A stretch of 64,000 bases of DNA, taken from positions 26,905,858 to 26,969,857 of the forward strand of contig OY755242.1 in the NCBI GenBank assembly GCA_963576725.1. The letters run 5' to 3'. Under the pieces are notes generated by a model that was given only the letters and a program-made list of their open reading frames with translations, did not search any database and was not told the DNA's origin. The position numbers were made by a program, and so were the translations under genes. This stretch comes from Azorinus chamasolen. Its lineage: Eukaryota; Mollusca; Bivalvia; Cardiida; Solecurtidae. Below are positions 1 to 12,136 of the stretch, one piece after another; the first letter of the stretch is position 1, and each line of letters begins with the position of its first letter.

Positions 1-239
1 AGGAGCAAATGCTCTATTTATCACAATGGTTTCAAATTGTAAAATTCTAAACACTTCCTTTTCTCTAGTTGATGCTCCTTTTCGGTAGATTTATTCAAAG
101 TGGTTGTATCTAAAAATAGCCTATGAGGTAATGGGTTAAGACAGATTCTACTGTATTGTCTTTGTTTAATCTCTATTATATAAAGCATCGTTACACAGTT
201 AGAGGGTTTCTAACTTTCTATGTCCGATGTGCAATACTA

Positions 240-3200
240 TTATTTTCTTGGAATTGCCCGACAGGAGTATGGTTTAGGTCGGATTACGAGATCTATGTCG
301 TAGTCCCCCTTTCTGGGGTCACACGATACGGCATGATCTGACAAGAACTCAAACGTGAAACGCCTAAGTAAAGTAGCAACGAAGAGGAATATTCTATTCC
401 TGGCTAGACTCTCTCCAATACACCTCCTCTTGCCTACGCTGAAGGGAATCCAGCTGAAAATAAACATCAACGGTGCAGTAATAAACCTCTCTATAACGGC
501 CACTAAATTACATCAAGTATTCTATGTAAAAGGCAGGTGGCTGCTTAAAGCAAGGTGAAAGTAAAACAGAACGTTGCTATAGGAGCTCTTTCACCTTGCT
601 TTAAGCAGCCACCTGCTCTAAATACCAGCAAATTAATTCAATTTAGTGGCCGTTATAGAGAGGTTTTACTGTATCTGTAAACAAAGTATACTGCGAAAAA
701 TTACCCATATAAATGTAACCAAAACGAAACACATTAGTCACACATTCTTCAAACTACTCTGGATACTTGCAGTCGATAGACGATGAAATTGACAGGACAT
801 GTGAAATTGATAAATCTCACTTTTGGTAATTGTTTAATGCCAGACGGAAACCGTCAAATTCTCAGCCAGGGGCTGAACTATGTTTTAATGGTAATATATA
901 TAGGGGGCAATCCTTAATCACGGAACAATGGAAAATGTACTTTGAAAATTTATACTCTATGAGTGATAATGCAGAGTTTGACAGTGCTTGGAAAGATATA
1001 GTTGACTCTCAAATTAGTAGTTATCTAGGAAATCTGACCCCTGACCCCGACATTGAAATTTCGGAATCTGAAGTCCGTAAGTCAATGCAAAAATGCAAAA
1101 AAGGGAAAGCACCCGGGGTAGACAATGTGTGCTATGAATATTATATATATGCAGGAGATGTTATAGTTACTGCCTTAGCCAAATTGTACACTGCAATGTT
1201 TAGATCAGGTTATGTGCCTGAGCTTATGAAGAAAGGTGTCATTATCACATTGTTTAAAGGTGGCAATAAGCGTAAAGACGACCCGAATAGTTACAGGGCT
1301 ATCACTTTAACCCCGACTATTTTTAAAATCTTTGAAACAGTTCTAATGGATAGATGTAAAGAAACTATACTTAGGAACATTAGTATCCAACAAGGAAGAT
1401 TCCAGGAGAATTTAGGTTGTATGATGACGTCATTCCTCGTTAAAGAATCGTTACTTTACTGTAAGGAGTATAAAAGTCCGGTGTATGCCTGCTTTTTGGA
1501 TGCGCGTCAGGCCTTCGATAAAGTGTGGCATAATGGTCTTTTTTTCAAGCTGCTAGAATGCGGTCTAAATAGCTCTTATTTTATCTTATTTGTTAAAATG
1601 TATGAAAACATGAAAAGTTGTGTGAGAAACGGGGGTCAATTATCTGACTGGTTCAATGTCTCACAGGGGACGCGACAGGGTGGTAAAAGTTCGCCAGTAC
1701 TTTATTTACTCTACATTGACGGACTAATAAAACACTTGCAAGGGAGCAGGCTTGGATTAGTAATATAATTTAGACATAAGTTCACAATGTGTCGCAGATG
1801 CTATGCTTTTACTGTCACTTTCGAAAGTAGGTTTAAATCACATGTTAGACATTTGTTACACATATGTGCATAAGTGGAGATTTGAATATAATCCTTCAAA
1901 ATGCGCTGATGTAAGTTTCAATACTAATCGCGACGGTCAGCTATTTGAGTGGACATTGGGTGACGATATCATACCAGTTAATGCCATATATAGACATTTA
2001 GGGCTACAGTTAGACTCCTTTTTATCGATGAATGAAGCGGTGAACGAGGCCTGTCAAAAGTTGAAATCGACTTTTTTTAGTATAACAAACAGTGGTATAC
2101 ACCCACGTGGGTTTAATCCACTTACAATGTTATCAGTTTACCAAACCGTCGTCATGCCTAAAGCTCTCTATGGATGTGAGTTATGGAATATGTTGTCAAA
2201 CACACTTTCACTGCAACTTGAGAAAGCCCATAGACTATGTTTAAAGTACATGCAAAATATGCCTATTTACACATCTACCTTTATAGTGTTAAGCATACTT
2301 GCTACTAGACCTATTGAATATGAAATAGACATTAGAAAGCTAGTGTTCTTTGGTCAGTTGTATCGTCTGTCTGCTAAATATTTAGTTAACCGAGTTATGC
2401 GTTATATAAATGGCGATCGTCAGTGCCAGGGGTTCATCCCCGATATATACAGATTGTTAGTGAAGTATGACCTAGAGTATATTTTGTTCAGGTTTCTTAG
2501 AGATGCAACATTCCCTTCAAAATATTCTTGGTCTTTACTGGTTAAACAACAGATAACAGAATTTGTTTTATGGAAGAAATGCAGTCTTGCACCATTAGCC
2601 AATAATTATCCATCTTTGTTTGATATAAATACGCCTTGTGCTATTTGGTCAATATTAAGAACAAACCCGAAACTTAAGAATCAGTGTAATTGCGCCATGA
2701 AAGTTCTTGCAAAAGCTTTCTCAAACAAGTTTGTGACTAGGTGCATGAAGTGTAATTTACATACAGATAATATGGCTTTTCATGTGTTTTTCCACTGGCT
2801 CGACATACATGGATATCGAAAAAAATTATGGTTGCAGATCATCACAGATTTTGGAATGCAAGCGTTTATTAAGTACATTAAAGGTACAATGGAAGAACAA
2901 ATGTGTGATGTCATATCCGGTATGTGCCGATATACAAATGACAGTTCAGACATTCTTATCAGCACATATTTGAATATTTTGTACAAAATGTTTAAGGCGT
3001 AGAAAATTGTATATGACTCGTTGTCCGTCTGTCTGCTTACTTCTATCTCTTTGTGTAATGACTGATGATATATACACCTGACATTCTACTCCAATTTTCG
3101 TTTCGTTGGAGGGAGATAATGGGTATGCATATTTACTATTTATGTATGTACATTGATGTCAGTTTGTTGGCTCATACATGTATCTATTTTCATGTAATGG

Positions 3201-3469
3201 CTAATTATATACACACCTGACATTCTACTCCAAATTTCGTTTCGCTGGAGATAAATGTTGGGCATGCATATATACCATATGATACTGTCGTCCGAATCAT
3301 ACTGGACTAAGTATTTATTTATGAAAGTGTGATATGTAATTCGGTATGCGTCTTTGTGCTTGTGGTTTGTTCATGTTGTGGAACGTTTGTCACTGTTTCT
3401 TGTGTGTATTTTGGTGTTTTCTGTGTTCATTTCGTGTGTGTGTGTGTGTGTGTGCGTTTGGGTGTGTGG

Positions 3470-3508
<39 letters not shown>

Positions 3509-6500
3509 ATACTGTCTATCGGTGTTTTGGTGGTGGTTGCGTCTTGCATGTGGCTTTGCCTGCTTGACTTTACTACTTTTCCATAGATGCGTATTGTCTT
3601 CCATGTACAACATTGGTTTAGTATTTTATGACCATATTAATACTGGAAATTCATACAAAACTAACTCAGTGATACTGAAACTTGATTAAAGTTGCCAATA
3701 CCTCATGCATGCGACGTATGGAAAAGAATCGGTACGTTTTCTTATTTTCATTTATCTAATAGACATATAGTGTTTAGCTTATTTCCTTTAACTTACATTA
3801 ATTTTCCTTCGTCAGTTTTCTGAAATTGTGGTTGGCGTAATGTATAGGCTTCATATCAATTACACTGTATGTAGAGTTGTATTGTATTACTAATGTGCAT
3901 ATTTGTTTTGTTTTATGTTTGCATTTTTGTTTGTGTTGTTTGTACATGTATGTGCTCTTCTGTAAAAGAAGAACTAAAGGTATCTATCTTTCGAATAGTC
4001 TACACATCCACCGACCCACCCAACCACAACCACACACACACACACACAAACGCGCACGTGGTACGTGCACACGCACACTTATCTCAAACTCACCCGAGTT
4101 TAACAAACATTGTATATATAAATAATTACATAGTCTGATTATTGGCTCACAGTACCGTACCTGAAGAGATGTTACTTTGGAAACATGTTAACTGGTTTGT
4201 GTCTACATTGTTTGAAATGCTGTAAGACACATTTGTCTCTGACAGCGGCTAAATTATGCTGAATCGGGCTTAGGTGTTAGCCTTTGACGATAGTGTACAT
4301 ACATATAACTTGATCGTTTTTCTATGATCAATATAAACGGAAACAACCAAAGAGACGCTTAATTTAGAACATGCTTGTAAATTAAAGAAGTTATTTTTCT
4401 ATAGCCGATAGTTTATCCAGGGACATGTATATGTTGTGAATAAAAAAACATTTAAACACAATGAAGTATTAGCAATGTTGTATCAGACACGAACATGGAC
4501 AGGCAGTTATGAAACAAATTATTTACTCACTTTTTTCTGAGGTCGTTATCATTTGGTAGCAGTTTGCCATTTTCATCAAGCCATCTCTCCGGTCTGAAAC
4601 TCCATGGGTCTCCCCAGACCTTCTTGTCATGGTGCACGAACCAAACGTTTGGTATTATCTATGAATCAAATGTTATAAATCTAAAAAAAAAACCATCTAA
4701 AATAGGCATTTAATTGCATTTATGACCATGGTAATTTTCCTTAAACAACATAAAAAACCCGCAACCATCTACAATGTAAACATAGTTTTAACTATTTCAC
4801 TATCCAATCTTTTTCCTGATAGAAGCAGCTTCCTTCTGTTTTGCAAATACAGCAGACCCAGGTCAGATGGCTCATGTCGACGCCGTTCGATCAGAGTCTG
4901 CTTTGTTTGCCGATGGAATTTTATCGATCTGATTCTGCATGTTCTGCCATGGCCATTTTTTTCTGTAACCACTTGCCATAATACATTTTCAACTTGTGAT
5001 GTCGTTATTTCTTACATGAACATGAATTATATAAAGACTGCTTTTCAATGCCTACTGAATAGTAATGAACAAAACAGTTACAAAGAAATATATGAGATGG
5101 AACAGTCTTGCTATTTTAGAAATCGAAGATCTATCAAATTCCATTAGCAAACAGAGCAGACCCTGATCAGACGAATCCTATAGGAGCCATCTGATCTGGA
5201 TCTAATCTGTTTTCAAATGCATGAAAACGCGTTAATATGAAGAAAACGGGTTCCAAAGTTGATAATGAACAGACTCAACACACCAGAGTCTACAAATGTC
5301 TCTGTTCGCATTGCTGCTTTTTCTTTTGAATGATCTCCTACTCTTAGAATCTTACACGCGTGTTTCAAAGACAAAAAACATTTTCCAACTCGTCTTTGTA
5401 TTTTCATTATAAAGGAAGAATTGTTATTTACAGCTTACATAATGCATGCGAATCTGAGAGCACCGTATTGCGTTGGAGAAATATTGAGATGATGATGCCT
5501 TCAAACCTACCGTTGAGTTCTCGGGTATATCGTACCCTTCAAAGGCTATGTTCGGCTCGCAAAAGTGGGCGGCAGAAACGTTCGCCACAGATACCAATCG
5601 TTGCGCCTCCATACTCACAGCTTCAGTAAACGGACACATTTGGCGGTCAGACATCGTCAGCTCATCCTGTCCAACTACACGGTCCAACTCTTCTTGGATT
5701 TTGGTCTGGTACTCGGGATAATTCAAGAGACAGAGGAATATACTTGATAGGGTCGACAGGGAGGTGAGAAGTCCTGAAATAAATTGTAAATGGAATGATT
5801 AAGTCTCTGGATAAACGCTTTGTTGTTGAATATTCAGCAATGTCTTCAAGTAATGTTCAAGTATGTTGCCCAAGCAACGGACAAATAAACTAATATTTAT
5901 ATGTGAACTACTGTCAACTTCTCAAGCTGCAACCACACTTGTGTTCACATAGTGTCATTTACATTAATTCTAAAGCAGATAGCTCGAATAGGCACAATGA
6001 AATAAACAATTCCAATTATTCGGAATGCTCACTATATTAAACTTTAGCACTACTACGGATGAATCCATGATAACCTTTGCAAACAGTATGGATCATGAGC
6101 AGAGTCCGTCTCATTAGGTTTACTACTACTACTACTACTGCTGCTACTACTACTACTACTACTACTACTACAACAACTACAACAACAACTACTACTACCA
6201 CTACTATTGTCACCACTACTACTACTACTACTACTACTATTACTACCACAACTACAACTACAACAACTACTATTACTTCTATAACTACTACTGCAACAAC
6301 TTCTTCTAATACTACTACGTCTACTTCTATAATTACTACTGCTTTGTATGTTACATCAACCTGCACCACTATTACTACGACTGCTACTGTCATTATATGG
6401 GTAAATGCTACCACTATTCCAATATTTTACAAGCACTGTAGCTTGTTTGTAGATGTGGTTATTTACTTCATACCTGCACCAACGGTTTCGAGAATCATGG

Positions 6501-9500
6501 CCTTTATTCTGTCGTCCGTGAAGACAACAGAACCACCGTCTTTCTCAGCCTCTGCCTGTTCGTTGAGCATGAAGTCTACAAATCCACGGATTTCTCCAGA
6601 TGTGAATGAATCCTGTTTCGACAAAAAAGGAAACCGTACAATACGCTGTTGTTGAGTTTAAACCATGCAATTTACTGTTGTTTAGTTTGAATCATACTGT
6701 ACACTGTTGTTTATACATCTAGCGAGTTTAAGTGTGAGTTCATTCGCAAGTATCTGATTGGTCAGATATTCAATAAAACTAACATTCAGATGACTGAATA
6801 TGGATTTAGACTCAGATAGGATCACAACAGGTGTACATGTACCTATGCAGGTAAGTTATTTTCCGCTTTAACGTGAAGTGGTTTCACCCGGAGAAATAAG
6901 AAAGCCTAACAGAAGAAGAGTAACATACCTTTCTTAAAAATAAATATTTTAATGTCCCATTGCATTGTAAGTTTTAGGTATTAAAATACCCCTCTTGATA
7001 AGCATTTCTATATTGACAGCCTAAAAGAATTTTGACCTCCTCTGTGCGGCCTCGCAGAGTTATGCTGTCCTTGAAGGAAAAGTAACTAGTATGTTTTCGC
7101 CAGCGTATTGAATGTTTTCCAATCTCTGATGGCGTGATTTCACACATTAGATCTTTCGATATGAAGAAAACACAAACTGCAAAATTAGCCATGAGAACAT
7201 ACTCCCGCATCATCGCCTTGGCTACCCATCTTTTATGAAGCTCTGCAAACATGCAGCATAATCTGTAGAAAAACGTTGCATCGAAAGAATACTGTCATTT
7301 CAAGATGGTCACCAGTCAGTCAATTTAAAATCATTTCGGACAATGTTTTGCAATGCACTGCCTTAACATGTCGACCACATTTCATGATTTAGAGAAAAAA
7401 TGTATCGAAAGCTGTCTAACTAATTCGCACTACATTGTTATAACGAAAGCACAATTGTCGTGAATTCGATCGAGACCAAATATTATGTCATGCACAATTC
7501 ATCATGCTTATTATTTCTGTGAGGTTTCATGAAAATGCAATGAAGACTGAAGAAGTTTGCTCCACACGATACTTATAGATCCGAGATGGCTGACTAATAC
7601 TGGCCCGATCGGGAATAAACTGTTGCACGCTTTGTGCCTCGACATTTGGACCACATTTTTACACTTTCAGGAAAATGCAGGTAAAACTGTAAACGTTCCC
7701 TTCCCTACATAATTGTAAACTCCGAAACTACTCTCTCTCTTTCTCTCTCTCTATCTCTCTCTCTATATCTATCTCTCTCTTACCTTCATGTCATAGAAGT
7801 ATCTCTTGAATATCAAGTTCATATTTTGCTGAATCAAAGCTAACGGTGCTTTATAACCTGGCATCATACGAAGAAATGGAAAATTTCTCAGCATAATGTC
7901 GACACTTTGCTTTAGACAAAACGCAGCGGATATGTCGAAGTCCCAAAACATGTTCAAGTCTTTATCATCATCATCCAGGGTATGGCCGCCAAGCTGAAAC
8001 AAAAGAAATGTGATGTTGTTAAAGAAAGACAACTCTATCGATCTTACAGGTTTATTTGACGGTTTTGGTAAGACTAGTGTGCTCTTTGATTATCTGCTAT
8101 TAGTATATAGTATACATTATCCAAGTACGTTCCTTCTTTACTTATGTAAATTGCGATAGTGCCCACTGGGACACTATATGGACCGCAATTTCTGGTAATT
8201 TTTGTCTACAGGTACGGAAATTACGTCATTCTAAATTATATATTGATTAATAAATTTAAAAACAAAACCGTTTTAGCCTATTCATTTTGAAAGTAAATGA
8301 AATATAGTACAATATACATTGAACTTACCTTTTTTTTTTATTATTTATAAAATAAATATGTACGTAATTAATGCACAATAAAGGCGCTGTAACTAATTAT
8401 GTTTATCGTCATAAAGAGAGGTAATAACTGAGTATAATTATTATTCAGCTTGATTGAAGTTGATACAAAACCGTTTTGTAATTTTAGTAATTGCAATAAT
8501 TGATTTGCAAATTAATTATATGACTGAAAAAAACCCGAAATACTTATTAAAGGGGGGTAATCACGGAGCGACACAGAACAACTAAAATGCGTTCGTGGCC
8601 AAAGAAATGCGGTATACTATAAGACATAGAACAGCCCACTTCGGGCCTAATTGCATTTAAGTGACCTAACAGTCAGCCCGAAAATAGATCGAAAAATATT
8701 TCGGGCTGACTGTTAGGTCACTATATGCAATAAGGCCCTCGGTGGGCTGTACTATTTCTCATTCATTCGTCTACTTGAGGACAGGTACATGAATATTTAT
8801 GTGGTTTTACCGCCAAAATAGATCATATGGCCATATGTGTATTGTGCTTAGTAAAATCGTTAAAAACCGCCGACTTTTTAAAGATCATAGATTTATACGA
8901 CAAGAATGTCAAGCCAACCTCCGACTGACAGCGAATCAATTTTCAAACAATACTATGAATATTAATTAGGTTCACAACACTGGCTGGCACATGTCAACAG
9001 AAAGTGAAAGCATTCTTCTAAAGACAATGTTTACTGTGTAAAGTCTGAACAATATTAATATCAAAATGAGTGAGTCTGGTACAAATAAATCAATCATTTG
9101 TTCAATTCCGGCGAATGACAGACGTATTTCTGTTGGTTTCCGTAGTAATCTGTTTTTTCTTCGACACAAACAACTCTTTCTCACCATGCGCTCAATACTA
9201 AGTTATAGCTTGAAGGAACATACGCCTTCATACCTCTTTCCAAACAGAGGAGGCATGGATCAGACGGCTCCTGTAGGAACCGTCTGATCAGGGTCTGTTG
9301 AGTTTGCTTTCGAACTTCTAAAGTTTCTGCCATGGCCAAAAGTTCCTGCTTTCAATTGTCATTATAAAAACGAATCTAATTAAAACTCATGATGTGAATA
9401 GTTTTACATGAATAATCATAGAGTATATAGTTTTCCCATTTATGTCCCTGAAACATAATGTAGACCCATTATGCAGACACTGGTAGCCATTCAAATGTTA

Positions 9501-10674
9501 ACAATATGTGCACATGGTACGTATAGCTTGGCAATGAGATTTAACCCTTTGCCTGTTAAGAGCGACCTGACTGGCATTTGCAAACAGCTTGGATCAAGAT
9601 CTGACGCCCAGTAATATAGCGTCAGGATCAAAGATGTTAGATAATCGGCCAGTAGCTTCTGGAACTTCAAACGGATCATACTCAAGTAAAGCGTGTAGCC
9701 GATCAGAGTTTGAGCAAATATATTTCAGCAGGCTAAAGGTTAAGTGCATAGGGTGACATCTGTAATATTTATCAGGCCGGATTGATTTGAGGACGGAATA
9801 TGGTTTGTATGACAAATACCAGTCAGTTCGCAATACATGTTTCGATAAAAAAACAAGCTGACTGCGGTTTTCTGAATCCATTTATGCATAAGGCCCAAAC
9901 TGCATGGGGCATACACAAATACCGAAGTTCATATCTAGATTAGTTGACTCATCGATATCTGCACTGATTGCTCCATATTTTTTTGCAAAAAAAATATCGT
10001 ATACAGTCCACCCTGCAAATGAATATTAAATTTACTTAAACTACACGTTGGACAAGCCTTGGATATACGAGTTATATGAATTTTATAAAATTCAGGTTTG
10101 CACTTACGATAATAGATACGGAATTAGTCAGAGACCGTTTCAGGAAATCCATCATATTGAATTCTTCTCCATTGTAACTGTCCATCCGTGCGCTGAGATT
10201 ACGTAACTCCAGTCTAACGCTTTCTCCAAAGTCTCTTCTTCCCTCCCCGTGAGTGGGCATGCCCCGGGCAAAGGCCTTTCTCAAATAGCCATGCTCTGTG
10301 CCAAACGATTTGGGCGTGAATGCAATACCCTGATCCTTGAATATCCAGTCGCCAAAGAAGGTGGGAGCTCTGTCATTCATGTATTTCTGGTAAGGGTCGC
10401 TATCGAAAGCCCTGCGGATCATTTCAACAGTATTCAGAACAATCAAAGGTTTTCCGAATATCTCCATTTGGAAGATATCTCCATGTTGCTCAGCTAACTC
10501 GGCAAATTGCTCATGAACATGTCCCGGTTTAAGACTAAGTGCATAACCAACAAATGGGAGACCTTTTGGGCCAGGAATTAAGTTCCCTTTCCGGGTCCTA
10601 TTTCTTCGGAAAACATATATCAGGGCAATTAACACTAATCCCAGAATAATGCTAGTTATCAGCAGTATAGCCAT
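240..10674 (-). CDS. Cytochrome P450, microsomal, CYP2-clan-like (copy A, six exons)
   Basis: Haem-thiolate monooxygenase, expected to be anchored in the endoplasmic reticulum and fed electrons by P450 reductase; the substrate is unknown. Exons on the minus strand: 10108-10674, 7784-7993, 6474-6612, 5511-5773, 4531-4658 and 240-453. All junctions are GT-AG and the exons sum to 1521 nt, an uninterrupted 506 codons plus TAA, a normal family length. Residues 3-22 form a membrane anchor, followed by a basic stretch and a PGPKG hinge at about 34. The I-helix reads AGLLTS at 305-310, ExxR is E361/R364, the PERF-like motif FRPERW is in exon 5, and the haem loop FSVGKRRCIGE has Cys447. The start ATG has A at -3 and lies directly before the anchor. 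A possible AATAAA lies on the minus strand at 90-95. It is divergent from the pseudogene at 18566. The clan assignment is from motif layout and family memory; exon structure is seen directly. Confidence 0.9.
474..673. mobile_element. Pogo-like palindromic MITE (P1), intron 5 of CYP copy A
   Basis: Near-perfect 200-bp palindrome with ends of the form CAGTAAAACCTCTCTATAACGG, an inner arm GGTGGCTGCTTAAAGCAAGG and the inverted partner. The paralogous intron in copy B (near 22131) lacks it and keeps a single TA, so it is a TA-flanked insertion made after the duplication. The left TA has decayed to TG. The CAG-start, TA-flanked ends are typical of pogo/Tigger elements; there is no coding capacity. 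Confidence 0.8.
830..3002 (+). pseudogene. Non-LTR retrotransposon reverse transcriptase, broken
   Basis: Two reading-frame pieces, 830-1768 and 1803-3002. The first has the RT fingers/palm hallmarks: KGKAPGVDN, a SYRAITLTP block, motif A FLDARQAFDKVW and a SQGTRQGGKSSP block. It ends at a TAA, and the reading frame then changes. At 1791-1802, where the catalytic F/YADD tetrad belongs, the sequence reads VADA, so the second metal-binding aspartate is lost. The second piece holds the thumb (YRHLGLQLD) and a long C-terminal region with a Cys/His cluster near 2735-2795 (CMKC...H...H), typical of Jockey/CR1-group LINEs. No endonuclease is seen. Function is certainly lost; the clade is not determined. 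Confidence 0.85.
3435..3509. repeat. (GT)n microsatellite
   Basis: Two runs of TG separated by a short GC-containing spacer, in the 3' part of the LINE-containing insertion. Open reading frames rich in Cys-Val here are artefacts of the dinucleotide. Confidence 0.9.
3991..4530. other. Remainder of intron 5 of copy A; short (CA)n
   Basis: A (CA)n tract lies at 4031-4049. From about 4347 the sequence aligns with copy B (22370 on), marking the return to ancestral intron. The splice donor of exon 5 sits at 4525-4530 (minus strand). No gene is seen. Confidence 0.6.
4690..5035. mobile_element. TTAA-superfamily hairpin MITE, old copy (intron 4, copy A)
   Basis: Contains the diagnostic internal hairpin, with arms like CAGACCCAGGTCAGATGGCTC and GCCGTTCGATCAGAGTCTG around 4851-4905. 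The same element sits at the matching place in copy B (about 22735-23040), so it predates the segmental duplication. The ends are eroded. Confidence 0.55.
5040..5255. mobile_element. TTAA-superfamily hairpin MITE, T2 type (copy A)
   Basis: Hairpin arms GCAAACAGAGCAGACCCTGA and the complement ending in TCTGTTTTC at about 5141-5215, followed by the T2 tail CATGAAAACGCGTT. Its paralogue is at 23065-23275, so it is older than the duplication. The terminal TTAACCC motif is worn here but visible in the paralogue. Confidence 0.6.
6118..6396. repeat. Imperfect (ACT)n trinucleotide tract in intron 3 of copy A
   Basis: About 280 bp of ACT/ATT/ACC triplets between exons 3 and 4. The paralogous tract in copy B is about 170 bp longer, so length has changed since duplication. 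Poly-Thr and poly-Val reading frames across it are not genes. Confidence 0.9.
7728..7781. repeat. (CT)n tract abutting the exon 2 splice donor (copy A)
   Basis: On the transcribed (minus) strand this is an AG-rich run starting within a few bases of the GTAAG donor of exon 2. Copy B has the same arrangement but with a much longer GAGACAG-type run. Confidence 0.85.
8630..8752. repeat. Inverted repeat (hairpin) in intron 1 of copy A
   Basis: Arms of about 55 bp: CAGCCCAC...GGGCC...AGTGACCTAACAGTCAG and the reverse complement CTGACTGTTAGGTCACT...GTGGGCTG. The same hairpin in copy B (39795-40165) has been split by a later MITE at 39886-40100. Confidence 0.75.
9226..9440. mobile_element. TTAA-superfamily hairpin MITE, old copy (intron 1, copy A)
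   Basis: Hairpin with CAGACGGCTCCTGTAGGAAC at its apex and the tail CTGCCATGGCCAAAAGTTCCTG. It is matched in copy B at about 40690-40900, so it predates the duplication. Confidence 0.6.
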
Positions 10675-10836
10675 GATGTCTTATCCATTCAACTCGAGCC
10701 ACCGTCCATTAATCCAGGCCAGTCTCTGGTAAAACTAGGTTACACTGCGAACGTTTTATTCGTTCTTTTGTGTAAAACATACACACGCGAATGGTATGTT
10801 TCAATGCACTCTAAATATGACTCACATTTTCCAAAG

Positions 10837-11239
10837 TACAGTAAAAACTCAATAGCTCGAAGTTTTAGTCATGATGAATTGAGAACTGTTAAGGCAGGTG
10901 GCTGCTTGACATGCAGAAATACACAGAGGAGCTTGCTGCATGAATATCACACTGCATTACACTACCACATGTCTTTAACCATTCGACACTTCTTCTTCTT
11001 TACCCATGCCCTGTTGTATAATTACATATATCTGCACTGTGCACAAGTATTTCGCTGTGCAATCACTGCTGCGGTGTGCACTGGTTGCACAATCAACTTG
11101 TAAATAGTGCAGACCCTGATGAGACAGCTCCTTCAGGAGCTGTCTCATCTGGGTCTTCACTATTTACAGGTACGTATATTGACGTGAATAGCAAGCGAAG
11201 GGTTAAGACCGATACTAATAATATCGGAGGTTTATTGTA
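10837..11239. mobile_element. Pogo-like MITE split by a TTAA MITE
   Basis: Left end TACAGTAAAAACTC, right end AGGTTTATTGTA, with the GGTGGCTGCTTGACATG arm between. It is interrupted at 10975-11206 by a TTAA-flanked MITE. The unit B counterpart (42270-42878) has instead been interrupted by a 5S-derived insert, so the host MITE is older than the duplication. Confidence 0.65.
10975..11206. mobile_element. TTAA-flanked hairpin MITE, T1 type (piggyBac-like)
   Basis: Starts TTAACC and ends GAAGGGTTAA. The centre is a near-perfect hairpin of about 33-bp arms, GTAAATAGTGCAGACCCTGA / mirror, with apex AGCTCCTTCAGGAGCT at 11128-11143. Unit B has the empty site GTCTTTAAGACC at 42839-42850, showing a TTAA target duplication. 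TTAA duplication and CCC-starting ends are hallmarks of piggyBac-mobilised elements; no transposase is encoded. Confidence 0.85.
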
Positions 11240-11399
11240 TATCATTGCATGTAGAAATTCTGTCTGCTATCCGTAAAATGATACAGCTTAAATCCACCAA
11301 ATATCGGAATACACAGGATACGACTGTGAATGAAAAATCACCTCTAAACACTTATAGAAATTACCGAAGCGGAAACCACTGTACCGAATGAACTACGTT

Positions 11400-11560
11400 G
11401 TTTACTGACCTGACCTCAACTGAACTTTTCGCTTCGATTGTCGAATCTGACTGTGATTACCTATTCATACAGTTTGGCTCCAGATAAGACGCCGAGTAAC
11501 TAGGTGCCTCATCAGGATCCGATACACACTACGATATTCGACGGCGAAAGAGTTAATTAC
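11400..11560. mobile_element. TTAA-superfamily MITE, T4 type (old copy)
   Basis: Carries GATTACCTATTCATACAG, the hairpin GGCTCCAGATAAGACGCCGA / CCTCATCAGGATCCGA and the tail GCGAAAGAGTTAATTA. Also present in unit B at about 43400-43535. Confidence 0.55.
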
Positions 11561-11679
11561 TCTACAGTAAGAAAAAACCCTGTAAACTTCATCTAATCAG
11601 CGTCAGTACTGCCTATGTTTCAGTCTAGAATATGCCATCAATAAATCAATTAATGTCGGCAGCAGAATTTGTATGTTAA

Positions 11680-11877
11680 TACAGTTAAACTCCTCTAATG
11701 CGGCCAGCAAGTAATACCAATACTAGTACTGTGTGATATAATCAGATGGTAGTTTAATGTAGGAAATAGGAAAAAAAGGAATGTGGAAAGCCCCTGTACA
11801 TCTTTCGTACTGCATTAGGCAACCATCTGCTTTAAATGTCTATTCACTAAGCGGTCGTTTAGAGGGGTTTTACCGTA
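11680..11877. mobile_element. Pogo-like MITE (uninterrupted copy)
   Basis: Ends TACAGTTAAACTCCTCTAATGCGG and CGGTCGTTTAGAGGGGTTTTACCGTA, flanked by TA. The unit B counterpart spans 43657-44456 because two further MITEs inserted into it. Confidence 0.7.
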
Positions 11878-12136
11878 TCAACTTATAGCAGACGACATTT
11901 CATAGCAAAATGTTTTTATTGGCATATAAGTATCGCGCCGGCCTGTAGTACACGATCTATGTAATACTCACTAATAAAAGAAGTCACAAGTTTACACTTT
12001 TAAAACGGATGAACTGTTATTTGGAATTAGTGTAGATCCAGATCCAAAAACTCAAATCCCCCTGTGAAATTTAAATTTTGCATACTGTGTGCACCTTGTG
12101 GTTAAACACTATTGAGTCATTCTACTCTGAATATTT

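Larger units (their letters stand above)
765..3990 (+). mobile_element. 5'-truncated, inactivated LINE and flanking simple repeats (insertion in copy A intron 5)
   Basis: The aligned copy B intron is only 432 bp; copy A carries about 3.2 kb extra here. The insert holds a non-LTR reverse transcriptase (830-3002), then an unusual 3' region: a 125-bp direct repeat (3062-3150 and 3198-3280, each containing ACACCTGACATTCTACTCCA) and a GT-rich block (3329-3590) related to the dispersed CA/GT repeat seen at 58155-58560. No endonuclease domain is present upstream, as expected for a 5'-truncated copy. The exact insertion ends are uncertain because the flanks are low complexity. Confidence 0.7.
8040..10107. 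other. Intron 1 of CYP copy A
   Basis: About 2.1 kb, the ancestral-sized version of the intron that is 13.9 kb in copy B. It holds a 120-bp hairpin repeat (8630-8752) and an old TTAA-type MITE (9226-9440); otherwise no gene or recognisable feature. Confidence 0.7.

Noticed and set aside
3329..3689. Cys/Val-rich open frames on both strands
   Set aside because: They are translations of a GT microsatellite; no domain or splice context.
6037..6655. Poly-Thr and poly-Val open frames
   Set aside because: Artefact of the ACT tract in intron 3; the part after 6474 is shadow of exon 3 on the other strand.
10249..10497. Plus-strand frames within CYP exon 1 (also 41682-41930)
   Set aside because: Antisense shadows of a real P450 exon.
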